A stretch of DNA of 64,000 bases, from contig JAOTOM010005048.1 in the NCBI GenBank assembly GCA_034440615.1, positions 718,001 through 782,000 on the forward strand, in the 5' to 3' direction. Below, piece after piece: positions 14,001 to 27,991 of the stretch. This DNA is from Ashinkailepas kermadecensis. Lineage: Eukaryota; Arthropoda; Thecostraca; Neolepadidae. A program made the position numbers and the translations under genes. The notes under the pieces were generated by a model. It ran no database searches and was not told the origin of the DNA. It worked only from the letters and a program-made list of their open reading frames with translations. The stretch's first letter is position 1. Each line of letters begins with the position of its first letter.

Positions 14001-17000
14001 GTCAATATATGCTTGCAGACGAGGAGTAGCATATGGCGAAATACAGAACAGCATGCAGTAATTATTGTCTTTTACAAGACAATTATTGTTGTCTAAGTAT
14101 ACATAGCATGCGGATTAATCACGGATACGTCCGTAAGGGTAGGTTAGAATATTACAACGGAGTTTCTTTTAATTTTATGTAGCAACCGCCCAATATTTTC
14201 CAAATGAAAAGGATAGTGGTAGGTGAAAAAGTGGTGAAGTCGGTGCCGCGATGCTCAAAGTCGTTGTGAAGTACATGGATATGTAAAAAGGCTTACTTCA
14301 CCTCATCGCTGAACATCGTTATGCAGTGTTTAATAGCGTGAGCTTATGACATTGCGCTATCACGAAAATCAGCTTCCCAGCTAGATTGATCATAGGAAGA
14401 AATCTTTGAAAATTCCTTTAAGGTGGAAACCTCCAAGCATATTTTACTATTCTACGTCGCAATTGCAAACGCTTTTCTACAGGCCACCGGGTAATGAACC
14501 CTGGATAATCAACCCTGGATAATGAACCGTCGATAATGAAGCCTCGATAATGATCTCTGGACCCCTCGCGATTTATCTCGGGATGTCTGTCTGTATGTGT
14601 AATTTGTTCATGACACGGGTTTCGCGAATTGTGCAGTACTCTCGTGGCCAATGTTTACACAACCGCCCAGCCCTCCGGACCGTATTGATGTGCTCGACAC
14701 GGCGCGTTTCAGGCTCCGAGTTCTCCGAGTCGACTCCGTTCCTGCACCACTCGCCGACGCTGGGCACCGGCCGGCGGAGACGCAACAGCAACGGAAGTAA
14801 GCAGTACCGCTTAACGCGGCGACCCAACTCGCGCGAGCGCCCGTCGCGCGCCGGCATTCCACACAGGATCGGGGGGGGCGGACGACCGCCTGCTTTTGCC
14901 GGTCGTAAACAGAGCTCGGTCACTCTGGGAGGGGGGCTTCTGCGGCCGGCTCGGCGGTCCTTGAAGCTGCCGCCGGCCTCCGTCGGCCAGGCAGTGTCCG
15001 GTCGGACGCCCACGCGGTTGTCATGGATACGGCGAGGTCCGGGTTTATTACACGCGCAGGCCGTTGTTTTTCGGACCTTTGTCAGACTTGTTTGTTTATT
15101 GGGTGTTTCTCGACGCACTTTATGCATGATCACGGCTAATGGCGCCGCCCACACTGTTTCGCCGGTGGGCCGCGGGATTGGGAAATGTCCCGAGTGGCGC
15201 GAGTGTTGAATCTGGGACCTTCGGTACTCAAAGCTCAACATCTTAAACACTGGGCCATCCCCGTCCCCCTTTGCCAGGCTTATGGTTACCTTCTATGGCG
15301 ATCATTTTGACACTGAATCCAGCTTCGCCTTGCGGACACCATCGGATTTTATTTAATATCCGTGCTGCACAACATAATTTCATTGGATCCGTACGGTGAG
15401 GGATGTGTAGATGGAATTTCTGACATTTTCACAGCAAAACCTGTGCGATCACGGTAATAGTCATATATTGCAGCACGTAGTAATATCCATTCCACAAAAA
15501 TGCAGAAATCAATATGACTACCTGGTACTTTCGATAGGTATTTGAGAAGCTGTATATAACACTGCCCGTTAGTAGTATTTAACGATTATTTCATGTTGCC
15601 TGAAAGGCCAATTAGAGCGCTGTTGTGACATCAGCGTTCTGTCATTTGCTTTAGGTACAGCACCCTATATTTTCCTCTGCTGACACTGACTGCTGACACT
15701 GGCTTTTGTTCAGGCTTCTTACCTATGCACCCCTCTAAGTTTTATAAATGTAAAACTGCCCGTGTAACGTGACATCGAAGGAACAACAAATGACCTCCCT
15801 CAGTTCTCAGTGCCGCAGTGACGTAGCACGAGTGTGACGTCACGGCGGCGTGACGCAGCCACCTGGCGTGTGATGCGGCCGTGACTCCGGCGTTCGTCAC
15901 AGGTGGGAGCACGAGCCGTCGACGGCGACGGGGAGAGCCGTCTCCCGACGACGACCTGGCCCAGAAGATCGACCGGATCTTCATCTGGGACCTGGACGAG
16001 ACGATCATCGTGTTCCACTCGCTGCTGACCGGCCAGTACGCCCGCGAGAACGGAAAGGTCGGTACGGCTCGGATGCGATCCGATGGTGGTCCAGTGGGGA
16101 GTGGGAGGTGGCCACCCCGGCTGCCGGCTCCGAGACAAGCGTCTCGGTCACTCAGCGCACACTGGTGTGTGTGTTGGAGCATCGTGCTCTCAACTGACGC
16201 TTGTTTGGATGGAGTTATCAATTTCGGCTGCATGACTTGCCTTACTCTGGATGCGGCCTATCGCAAAGCTGTGCTAGTGAGCATTGTCCTGAAACGGCTT
16301 CAACCAGCATACAACTTCGAAAACTAGACACAGCGTACCGGAATCCTCCAGTACCGCACACTCCATGTGCATGCAATAATCAAGTCCGGCATCCTCGATC
16401 CTGCTCCAGCGAATAGCGAGTCGCCGGAGATCCTAAACGAACGCCACGGAATAGGCTCCAATCGAACCGAGACCGGGACAGAGCGCATGTGCGCGCGTGT
16501 GTGCGATCCTCTACCGACCCACCGGCCTAAGGCTCGTCCCGCGTCGCCGCCGACGGCGCGCGCTGTCGTCGGTGGGATGCCGGCAGTCGTCGCCGCCGCG
16601 CCGGTATGCCGTCCTATTTGTGCGCCATTATTCTCGTCGATCGGTCGCCACGTTGTTTCGGCCCGCCGGCCGGCTCGTCCGTCGATCAAAACGTCGCGCG
16701 CGACGCGGCAGAATGCGGCGTGAACCGGCGCTGCGTGTTCGGCGGCGGCATTCGGCCGACGGGCGGCCGCCGCGCGTCACGCTGACACGGCCGCGTCACG
16801 CTGACACGGCCGCGTCACGCTGACACGGCCGCGTTGTCGTCTGGGCCGCCGCCACGGCGGAACGCTGCGGGACGCCGCGGGACGCCGCGGGACGCCGTGG
16901 GACGCCGCGGAACGCTGCGGGACGCCGCGGGACGCCGCGGGACGCCGCGGGACGCCGCGGGACGCCGCGGGACGCCGCGGGACGCCGCGGGACGCTGCGG

Positions 17001-20000
17001 GACGCCGCGGGACGCTGCGGGACGCTGCGGGACGCCGCGGGACGCTGCGGGACGCCGCGGGACGCCGCGGGACGCCGCGGGACGCTGCGGGACGCCGCGG
17101 GACGCCGCGGGACATCGCTCGAGCCGCTGCTCGAGCCGCTGCTCGGGCCGGCCGCTGCTCGGGCCACTGCTCGGGCCACTGCTCGGGCCGCTGCTCGGGC
17201 CGCTGCTCGGGCCGCTGCTCGGGCCGCTGCTCGGGCCGCTGCTCGGGCCGCTGCTCGGGCCGCTGCTCGGGCCGCTGCTCGGGCCGCTGCTCGGGCCGCT
17301 GCTCGGGCCGCTGCTCGGGCCGCTGCTCGGCCGCTGCTCGGGCCGCTGCTCGGGCCACTGCTCAGTCCATTCAACTCTGACCGCCGCCGATGTGATGTGA
17401 CGGTGGCGAAGTAGTCCATAAACGCGAACAAAAAATTGCTGCTCTGCATACGCCGAAGACAGAGAAAGGTTTGATACGGTTTGATATATGCCTTTCGTTT
17501 GAAGGGAACGTCCGACCTTCATGTAATAGATGTAGGCAAAATTTCTTCGGATTAAGAGCTTCAGATAGCGTCGGACCATAGAACAACGTAACCCATTACG
17601 TGACTCCAGGCTCCAGACTGAATAGCTGGAGTGCGCAAATGATCTCTGCTGCTAGTACACAACTTTCCTGTTCTATATCTATGCTTGATATATAACGCGA
17701 GTGGGCATTTTAGGCACCGTGCAGCAATATCAAGCATGCACGTAGGCTGTCACTAATTTACTACATACTTTATGAAGCTCATAATTGTATTATGGGCGGG
17801 CCCTCCTTGCGTTGGCGACTGAACAGTACAACTATTATAGTTCCGAAAAATTGTGCCAGCTAAGCTATGCAGCTTGGAGGGAGCTCAATCGACCAACACA
17901 ATATATTAAAACAACTCTTTCGGACTTACTGTTTGCCCTTGTATTTATTGCAATAGATCCTTTTAACGGTTCCTCTTCCCCCGCAGCTAGTTGGCCGTGA
18001 AACGCTTGGCAACGGTGTTCAACGTCAGCTTTTCACAGCCACGGCTGCTTAAAAAGAACTACTTTCGTATCTTACCCGACCGGATTGCTCAGGATTTCCC
18101 ATTTGGCACATTACCACTAAAACCGGTGGGCAAGATCCGCCAGTGTGCACACGTCTGATTTTTTCATCAAAATATTGAGTTCATAGCTGTTCGTAACAGT
18201 GCGCATGTTACCCAATATTACTACAGTATGTCACTTATAATATTTGGTGGTTTCTACTTTGTGGTGCATCCACTGCCACCGCGAGTTTCGTAGTGTTTAC
18301 TTTGAGGTGAACCCACCGTTACGGCCAGTTTGATGGCGCCAATTTTCTGGTGCACCCACTGCTACCGCCAGTTTGGTGGTGTCAATTTTGAGGTGCACGC
18401 ACTGCCACCGCTAGTTTGCGGTGTCAATTTTCAGGTGCACGCACTGCCACCGCCAGTCGGATCGAGGTCGGACGAGTCGCCGGAGCAAACATGGACTAAA
18501 GGGAAGTATGTTCCTGGAAAATTATAAATTAGCCAGATGTTATACTGGCTTGAGTATGAAGTGTTGTGTTGGAGTGGCTCGCGATGACTACATTCGAAGT
18601 CGGCGGCAATTGTGTACACCGCTTCTTCCACCATGGGAAGCAGATCGGCTCTGCTTCCCACATCAAGCCGTTGCACTCGTCCCCGCCCAGACCCCGCCTC
18701 GTCCATGACGATAATTCTCACACGAAGCCACCATTCTCACCTTGTCAAGCGCCCAGCGCAGCCGGCTCGAGCGCCGCTGATTTTCTTCACGCGACAAAGC
18801 CGCGGAGGCCTCCATGTGTTCCCGTCACGTGCCCGGACTCGTGACGTGGTGGCGTCACGTGCCTGTGTGCCCCCGTTACGCCTCTGGACGAGTGAAGTGA
18901 CGCAGGCGGTGACTGAGGCCACTGCGGCGTGTCGGTCGCAGGGTCGGTGGCGCACCTCCGCCGAGGGGGGTGGCACCTGCCCGGTCAGCGGCTGGTGGTG
19001 ACGCATGACGTCACTGTAACGTGACCCTGTGACTAGCATTGGGGGAGGGCCGTGTGTATGGGGGGGGTGACGAAGGCCTGCGGCTTGCGGCACGTGTGAG
19101 GGAAACCCACCAACATCGCAGCGATGGGATCGGCCTCACGTCGCAGCAAATGACCGAGGTTTCCTCCCACTACCTACAGGTCGGGTCAACAACCACCAGT
19201 GGCACGTGAATGTTGCAAAGTTCAGGGGGTGCAGGATACATTTTAAGCCCGTTCTTTCCGTTCAACATCCATGCGGTCAAAATAAACTCGTTTTTAGTTT
19301 AAGTATAGTTATATATTAATATATATATATATATATACATTTATTAATATATTGAGTATAATTATATATTAATAAGTATAAGTATAATTTTCAAGTATAA
19401 GTATAAGTAGAAGTTTTTATGAAGAGGGAGGGCACTGTCCTTTGCACCGCCCGGTTCCCACGCTCTTGGCATCAACCCAGCCACCCATAGCTTCGTCACC
19501 TCCAACTATGATCGCTCCCTTATTCTGAGCCAGACGGCTCTGCCGCAGTGAGTGTTGATTATCTGCTCCCTTCTCCCAACGTCCACGGCGCTTATGCCAG
19601 CTAACACTGAATTGCCAGTGAAACGTCTGCATTGCCGCTGATATGTCACAAAGGGGTCAGACGTTCGGCCGACGGAAGACATTACCAGCCGACCTTAGAC
19701 AAAGGGTCAGACGTTCGGCCGACGGAAGACATTACCAGCCGACCTTAGACAAAGGGTCAGACGTTCAGCCGACGGAAGACGTTACCAGCCGACCTTAGAC
19801 AAAGGGTCAGACGTTCGGCCGACGGAAGACATTACCAGCCGACCTTAGACAAAGGGTCAGACGTTCGGCCGACGGAAGACATTACCAGCCGACCTTAGAC
19901 AAAGGGTCAGACGTTCGGCCGACGGAAGACATTACCAGCCGACCTTAGACAAAGGGTCAGACGTTCAGCCGACGGAAGACATTTCCAGCCGACCTTAGAC

Positions 20001-23000
20001 AAAGGGTCAGACGTTCAGCCGACGGAAGACATTACCAGCCGACCTTAGACGATGGTGATGACCCGTGGACCACATAGCTACACCGGCGGACTGTCCGTTG
20101 TGTCCGGTATCATCGCGCCGGCTGATCATCAGCTGTTGGGTATCGGTCCGGGCCACGATAATCGGCATCACCACTACCATACCTCCGACATACGCTAAGT
20201 ACGGCATCAGCTGGCCGCGTGGATCTGTTACAAACGGTGTGGCCAGACCGCGACTTACTGCGGTCCTGGTGGATCAGAAGCGCTACAAGCAGTGTACTGA
20301 GTTGGTCTGACGAAATCATCCGACACGCCCTCCTGCCAAGGCCACCAGGTGTCGGGACAGTCGTCGGAGCTCCGACCGCCGCGGACGTCCGCCGCGCCGC
20401 CGGTTATGACGTCTCTGAGCGGGGCCACCTGCCGACGCGGCCGACCGGCCTGTCGCCTGCGACGCGTCCCGGCCGTCCTGTCGACACCCGCTGACGGCTG
20501 CTGACTGCTGCTGACGGCTGCTGACGGCTGCTGACGGCTGCTGACGGCTGCTGACGGCTGCTGACGGCTGCCGACACCCGCTGACGGCTGCTGACGGCTG
20601 CTGACGGCTGCCGACACCCGCTGACGGCTGCTGACGGCTGCTGACGGCTGCCGACACCCGCTGACGGCTGCTGACGGCTGCCGACACCCGCTGACGGCTG
20701 CTGACACCCGCTGACGGCTGCTGACGGCTGCCGACACCCGCTGACGGCTGCTGACGGCTGCTGACGGCTGCTGACGGCTGCTGACGGCTGTCGACACCCG
20801 CTGACGGCTGCTGACGGCTGCTGACGGCTGCCGACACCCGCTGACGGCTGCTGACGGCTGCCGACACCCGCTGACGGCTGCTGACGGCTGCTGACGGCTG
20901 CTGACGGCTGTCGACACCCGCCGACGGCTGCTGACGGCTGCCGACACCCGCTGACGGCTGCTGACGGCTGCCGACACCCGCTGACGGCTGCTGACGGCTG
21001 CAGACGGCTGCTGACGGCTGCCGACACCCGCTGACGGCTGCTGACACCCGCTGACGGCTGCTGACGGCTGCCGACACCCGCTGACGGCTGCCGACACCCG
21101 CTGACGGCTGCTGACGGCTGCCGACACCCGCTGACGGCTGCTGACGGCTGCTGACGGCTGCTGATACCCGCTGACGGCTGCTGACGGCTGCCGACACCCG
21201 CTGACGACTGCTGACGGCTGCCGACATCCGCTGACGGCTGCTGACGGCTGCTGACGGCTGCTGACGGCTGCTGACGGCTGCTGACGGCTGCCGACACCCG
21301 CTACGGCTGCTGACGGCTGCCGACACCCGCTGACGGCTGCTGACGGCTGCCGACATCCTCTGACGGCTGCTGACGGCTGCTGACGGCTGCTGACGGCTGC
21401 TGACGGCTGCTGACGGCTGCCGACACCCGCTGACGGCTGCTGACGGCTGCTGACGGCTGCTGACACCTGCTGACGGCTGCTGACGGCTGCCGACATCCGC
21501 TGACGGCTGCTGACGGCTGCTGACGGCTGCTGACGGCTGCTGACGGCTGCTGACGGCTGCTGACGGCTGCTGACTGCTGCCGACACCCGCTGACGGCTGC
21601 TGACACCCGCTGACGGCTGCTGACGGCTGCCGACACCCACTGACGGCTGCTGACGGCTACTGACGGCTGCTGACGGCTGCTGACGGCTGCTGACGTCGGC
21701 GTACACTCGCTGACGGCTGCTGACACCCGCTTACATCTGCTTATACCTACTGACACCCGCTGACGACTGCTGACGGCTACTGACGGCTACTGACGGCTGT
21801 GTTATCAGTCCCCGACTGGCAACAAACCAAAATGGCGGGCGAAGGGGATGCTTGCAAAAGCCACCTCCTGAAATATGACTTCACTTTATCACCATCTATA
21901 TGCTCGAGATGTGCTGCGGGGAAATGAATAGGTGACGAGTGTGAAAACGCCGCTCAGAGGCAAGCAACGGGTGCGTGTTCGATTGTAGGATTACATGCTG
22001 TCTGCGCAGGTCGTTCTGTCCTCTGACCGTGCATCGCCATTGCTGGCACTCGCCATTGTTACACTACGAAGGGCGTGCAAGTTTCGTCGGCTTCATCAAA
22101 GTGTGAATTTGAAGAAGGGAAGTGGTCGGTGGAAAACAGTTACGACTGAAGGAAAAATAATAAACAAGGGAGTAGTACAATATATGGGAAAACGTAGGAT
22201 TCCTAAGATATAGGGGAATCGAGGTTGAGGAGGCAAATGGTGAAAAGATACGAAACTCGGTAAGGTCTGAACATTATATTTAGTTTCGTCGTTTCTTTTT
22301 TTTCTGGCCATCGCGTCTCTTCCGCGCCAAGATCGCTTACGGTTCGCAACTCATACATTACATCTCTGAACATCTCTGAATACACTTTACATCCCTGAAT
22401 ATTACGCTTCTGCGAAATGTTGTAATTTTTCACTCCAATTATTGCGTGGTGTTTAAGGTAATTTTTACGAGCTATTTTGGCGTTAGCTGCACACAGACAT
22501 TTGGTATAGGCGGTTTCTGTTGTTCGGTATTCTTTCTTTGCCATTTAGCGGCATTGAGTTCGAAAGGATGTCTCGTAATTTTTGTTTTGGAAATGCAATG
22601 CACATGGAAATATCTCTCTTTTCTCTCGTTCTATTTTTTTTGTCGGCTGCATCCTGGTTGCGAATCGTAAAGTAAAGCGTTTGTCAGCTATGTTCCTTTT
22701 CACCGCCTATCGTTCTCGTGTTAATTTATACCCCTCCTGGCTACTTTTATTGTCATTTCTTCATTATCGTACTTCCTTTCGCTGTGCACATCTTCCACCA
22801 GCCACGGCCTCTTTCATACCAAACGTTTGGTAATGTTCCCTACCCACACCTCTAAACACCGCCTTTAGGGGAACCCGTTTTTGGTCGAATTACTTGTCAT
22901 CTTTCTCCGACGTTAAAGAGTGCAAAGTTATGCAAATTGATGTAAAGTTAAGTGTAAACTAAGCAAAGCTAAGCAATGGATGCCGACGACGGCAAATGTG

Positions 23001-26000
23001 CTTCCAGCTATTAAAACGATGATTGGTTTTTCCTTCTCTTCGTGAAATAATAATGAAAGCAACTCATCTGTATCTTGCCACACCCGAAGCTGCCACGAGG
23101 ACTATTTGATTTTTCGAACCTCTGAAACAAGAAGTTAACCGATTATTACTGCTGCCAGCGGAACGATTTTCTGGGTGCGATTTGAACTGATCTGAAGCAC
23201 ACAATTGTATATTTTCTCGTATAGAGAATTATCATTGCCGTTAACGACTGCAATGCGCACACTTCTTCAAATGACACCAAACGTCGGCCCGTCGTGTTTC
23301 TTCATTGTTATTTCCTCGTAGTTGTTTGTGCTGCGAAGGGTGACCGATAGACCTCTGCTACTCTGGTGACACCGCGTCCACCGCCAGCTCGTCTTGTTCA
23401 CCCCCGTCCGTCTGGCGTTTTTTTTCACGCCGCTCTCAATCACCGGGAAGGCCGCGCCCGCTCGCAACTGGAGCTGCTCCGCCGATAGTGGACTTCGGTG
23501 TCCTCCGTCAGCGCTCTCTGTCGGCTTCGGCGATAGTGGCCGTCGGCGTCCTCCGTCAGCGCTCTCTGTCGGCTTCGGCGCGTCGATCTGCGCGCCTGAT
23601 TGTCTCCAGACGCTGTGCTATCGCGTCTGATCTTAATAAGCCCGCCGATGAAGGATTGTCTCGGCCAGCCTGTTCCCGCGCTCTCTTCAGCGGCGGCCCC
23701 GCGACCGCATGCGCAAAGGCTGCCACCCCCCTTCTGGACCGAGGCACGGGTCTGTCGTGGTCGAATGCATCATGCACTTCTTCTGCAGTCGACATGGTGT
23801 TGTAGGTGAGATGCAGCTGCCTGTAACCGTGAGGCTGCGCGTTGAAATCCCATTAGCCGCTGATACATCGAATCGCCTGTGATCTGCTGTATTTGATGAT
23901 ACTTTTCCAGCCAGGGGTGTTCCTTTCTCTTTATGGTTGGCTGGGCACCCACAATAATCCTTGTGCGCCCACAATGATTGTTAGCTTAGCCCTAATTAGC
24001 CCTTAATTAAGACTAATGGGCGCACACTGAGTCATGTATACATAAATACCGCTCGGGCATCCACAATGCTTCTTTCAGAGACCACATCCAAGCTTACAAC
24101 TTGCGCGTCATAAATAACAGGATTTTTGTTTGTCCGACTGAAAACGTTAATCGGTAGTCTGTTTTTAATCAATTCAAGACCCTTCCGCTAAATCGGGACG
24201 AAGCTTCTCCATTCTTCAGAAGGGCCCAGTGGCACTAAAAAAGTATCGTGCTAAAGCGCCACTTTGACTTGTTCGCTGGACACCCATTAAGGCGTCCTGC
24301 TCACGTGGTAAGCCTGGTCCGCTTGCGAACGACTGGAACCTGCCTGGCCATTATCTCCAAGGGTTCTCTTCCAGTGTTCCAGACCGCATCCCACTGAAGA
24401 TAACATTTTACGACGAAGTAGACTGAATTTAATTGATACTAATGGCGAGCCAGGTGTCGGTGTCGGCGAGTCAGCTGGCGTGGTAATGTTGGCGCAATAG
24501 TGTCGTCGAGATGACTGATGGCCGGCGACCGTCTCTCCAGCAGCGCGTGAAAACGTAAACAATGTCAGCCGGGTGCGTTCGGCCAGGGCCGTCCACACCA
24601 CGGCCGGGGCCGTCCACACCACGGCCGGGGCCGTCCACACCACGGCCGGGGCCGTCCACACCACGGCCGGGGCCGTCCACACCACGGCCGGGGCCGTCCA
24701 CACCACGGCCGGGGCCGTCCACACCACGGCCGGGCCGTCCACACCACGGCCGGGGCCGTCCACACCACGGCCGGGGCCGTCCACACCACGGCCGGGGCCG
24801 TCCACCCACGACCGGGGCCGTCCACACCACGGCCGGGGCCGTCCACCACGGCCGGGGCCGTCCACACCACGGCCGGGGCCGTCCACACCACGGCCGGGGC
24901 CGTCCACACCACGGCCGGGCCGTCACACCACGGCCGGGGCCGTCCACACCACGGCCGGGGCCGTCCACACCACGGCCGGGGCCGTCCACACCACGGCCGG
25001 GGCCGTCCACACCACGGCCGGGGCCGTCCACACCACGGCCGGGGCCGTCCACACCACGGCCGGGGCCGTCCACACCACGGCCGGGGCCGTCCACACCACG
25101 GCCGGGGCCGTCCACACCACGGCCGGGGCCGTCCTACACCACGGCCGGGGCCGTCCACACCACGGCCGGGGCCGTCCACACCACGGCCGGGGCCGTCCAC
25201 ACCATGGCCGGGGCCGTCCACACCACGGCCGGGGTCGTCCACACCACGGACGGGGCCGTCCACACCACGGCCGGGGCCGCCCGAACCACAGCCGGGGTGG
25301 CTGCCATCTCCCTTCCTCGCTATCTAGCTCTCTCTAGCTCTCTAGCTCTAGCTCTAGGCCTACAACTCCCACTTGGGAATCTGCAACGAGAACCTTGCTG
25401 AAGACTTCATTGCATGCCTTCCAATAAAAAACATACGAAATCTGGTCAAGGAAATAAGGACGCGTTGCGATATTGCAAATCATTTGGCTATGGCTCCATT
25501 CAATAGCCAGTTTTTCCCATCACAGCTTGGTCGGCGTGTTTAAGTGGAGTCGGGCTGTCGCCGTGAGCGGTCTCTCGTCAGCGCACCCGTAGCTGTTCGG
25601 TTGGTCCCACCTGCCGACAGCCCCGAGTCTCTGGTCGGAGCCGGCAGTCTGCGCCTACCCAACTCCGGCTGTGGATCTCTGCTCGTGAGCCGTGGATCTC
25701 TGCTCCACCACTCACCTCTGGACAGGGGTGCCCCAGACACGTATTTGGAAGATAATCGTAAATCGGATGGTGCACATTGGTTGTAAATAGCTTGAGTGAT
25801 GTTAAGGTGCGTTAGATGGTAATCGAGTAGAAAGGACGTACATAGTTAGCTTGTTGTCTTTGAAACTATAAATGAGTTAGTCGCCTATGCTATGGGATAT
25901 GGGGTATGGGAGACAACAATTCATTAATTCCAGGCAATTGAAGCCGCGGAAAGCTTCCTTGGGTGTCCGCGTTCGCGTGCCATCACGATCGGCCGCCCAG

Positions 26001-27920
26001 ATGTAGATTCGGGCGAGCACTGCGCGAACCCGCGCGTCTGGGTCGCGCGCGCAGCGCCGCCGGCCGTGCGCCTGACGATGTCGCGTCGAACGCTGCCAGT
26101 GCGCAGCGCCACTGCTGAAGTTGCGCAGCGCTGCTGCTGGAGTTGCGCAGCGCTGCTGCTGGAGTTCCGCAGCGCCACTGCTGGAGGTGCGCAGCGCCAC
26201 TGCTGGAGGTGCGCAGCGCCGCTGCTGGAGTTCCGCAGCGCCACTGCTGGAGGTGCGCAGCACCGCTGCTGGAGGTGCGCAGCGGCGCGGCGGACCGTCC
26301 GGCCGTGTCGGCGCCGCCCAGTGTCACGTGACACTGGCCACGTCACGTGACACGGCCGGCCGCCTAAGTGACACCCGGAGGCGGTGCCCAATTATAGCGG
26401 CCGACTCCGGTTACAACAACACTGGCGGTCAGAAATGCAGATTGTGCCGGTGCGGGGCGGGGCGGCCGCGCCAGTAGCGTCACGTGACGGCCGAGTCGGG
26501 GTCCATCGACGTGACCTACCGGTGGCACGCTGGTATACCACGTGGTGGCGGCTGCAATATCGACCGGCGTCATGCACGTTTGGCGGGATGGAGACGATCG
26601 CTGGTGACGCGAGGTCAGGAGGTGTCGTGGGGCCGAGCCACTCCCTGGATCGACCGCTGCATGACCGACGCAGTCGATGCGCCCCTAAACCTCAATAACC
26701 AACCAACCACTTCCAGAATCGCTCCAGCTCCCATCGGTTTCAGTGATTGGTTTTGAATTGTCTTCGGACATCACTTGTGGATGTTCCAGCGTAGGGCACG
26801 CTTTGAATTCCCTGTACAATTTTGGGAAATCTTCTTCGAATATGTGTTCTTCAAATCAGCTGAAACAGCATGTCATGAAACATCTTCTGGGATCAGCATG
26901 GCATCATGACATTAACAGGGAATCTTATAAGCATCCGTGGCGAGGAAGACTACAAATGCACTGCTGTTCAATAATATAAATATATGCAACACAAGCGCTG
27001 TTTTGGTATCGAAAGTATGGACTAAAAATTTGCTCGGAGTCATGTCACACATATTTAAGCGGAAGAGCTTACCTCTGAACATGGTTAATTATATCATTCT
27101 TGCTTTTTAAGCTGGTGATTTCGAACTAAATAATTTCGCCAGTTATGCCAGCACGGACGCAAGGCGAACATCTCAACAGCAGCATAAGTGGTGCCGTTTC
27201 AATTCATTGGTGTATTAATATCATTTCACATCAGCATGTCTAACAAGCATAGCACTTCGCTATGTTTCGCTGGGAAGATGAAGTTCCGTGCGTTCGATTC
27301 GCGTATTTGTATATGTAAAGTGTTAAGGGCGGGAGCGAATTTCAGGGATAGCCGTAGTAAGCATCTTTTCTCATCGCAATTTTGACTATAAGCTCTACAT
27401 GCATAAGCAGTATATGACATTGGCTACCGCCCCCTTCGCTTGCCATTCCAACCAATGGCCTTATGCAGTAGTTGGCCAGCAGGACCGGCCAGAACCATAT
27501 GTGTAGAGGATAAAGAACGAAGAGATCCTTGGTGAAGATTGGAGCGGCTAGGGGGCTCCGGGAGTGGGAAGAGCTTCTCGTGCGGAGACTTGACATAGCC
27601 TACGGGACAAAGGCTATATCAAGTCGACCTCGAATACGAGGTCACATAGCTATGGGGCGAAATGGTGCAGCGCTCCCACCTTTGCGGGCGATCACGCGTC
27701 GTTGTTTCTGGATTATGTGCTGTTGGTCGGTATGCTCACGTGTTCCAGGGCCGGTCACTTCTCCCAGGTCGGTACCCATGTTTCCGTGCATGTGCCTAGC
27801 TCACCCGTAATGCGGGCATTTATGTATTTGCGTCTACGGAAAGCTTCTTCGAATATTTGTTCATAAGATAAACGTGTTCTTCAAATCAGCTGAAACAGCA
27901 TGCCATGAAACATCTTCATC

Positions 27921-27991
<71 letters not shown>

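Noticed and set aside
14550..15209. Frame of 219 codons overlapping exon 4
   Set aside because: It reads exon 4 in the correct frame only in part, then continues past a good donor (GTAAGC) into GC-rich intron; exon phases support splicing at 14796.
19655..20054. CRISPR-like array
   Set aside because: The 50-bp units are contiguous with no variable spacers, and the DNA is animal nuclear sequence.
20255..21706. Minus-strand frame of 483 codons, SRQQPSAAV repeats
   Set aside because: Three minus-strand frames are open at once because the CTGACGGCTG array contains no stop in that direction.
24562..25401. Frames of 206-279 codons on both strands
   Set aside because: 21-bp array, a multiple of three, open in several frames on both strands.
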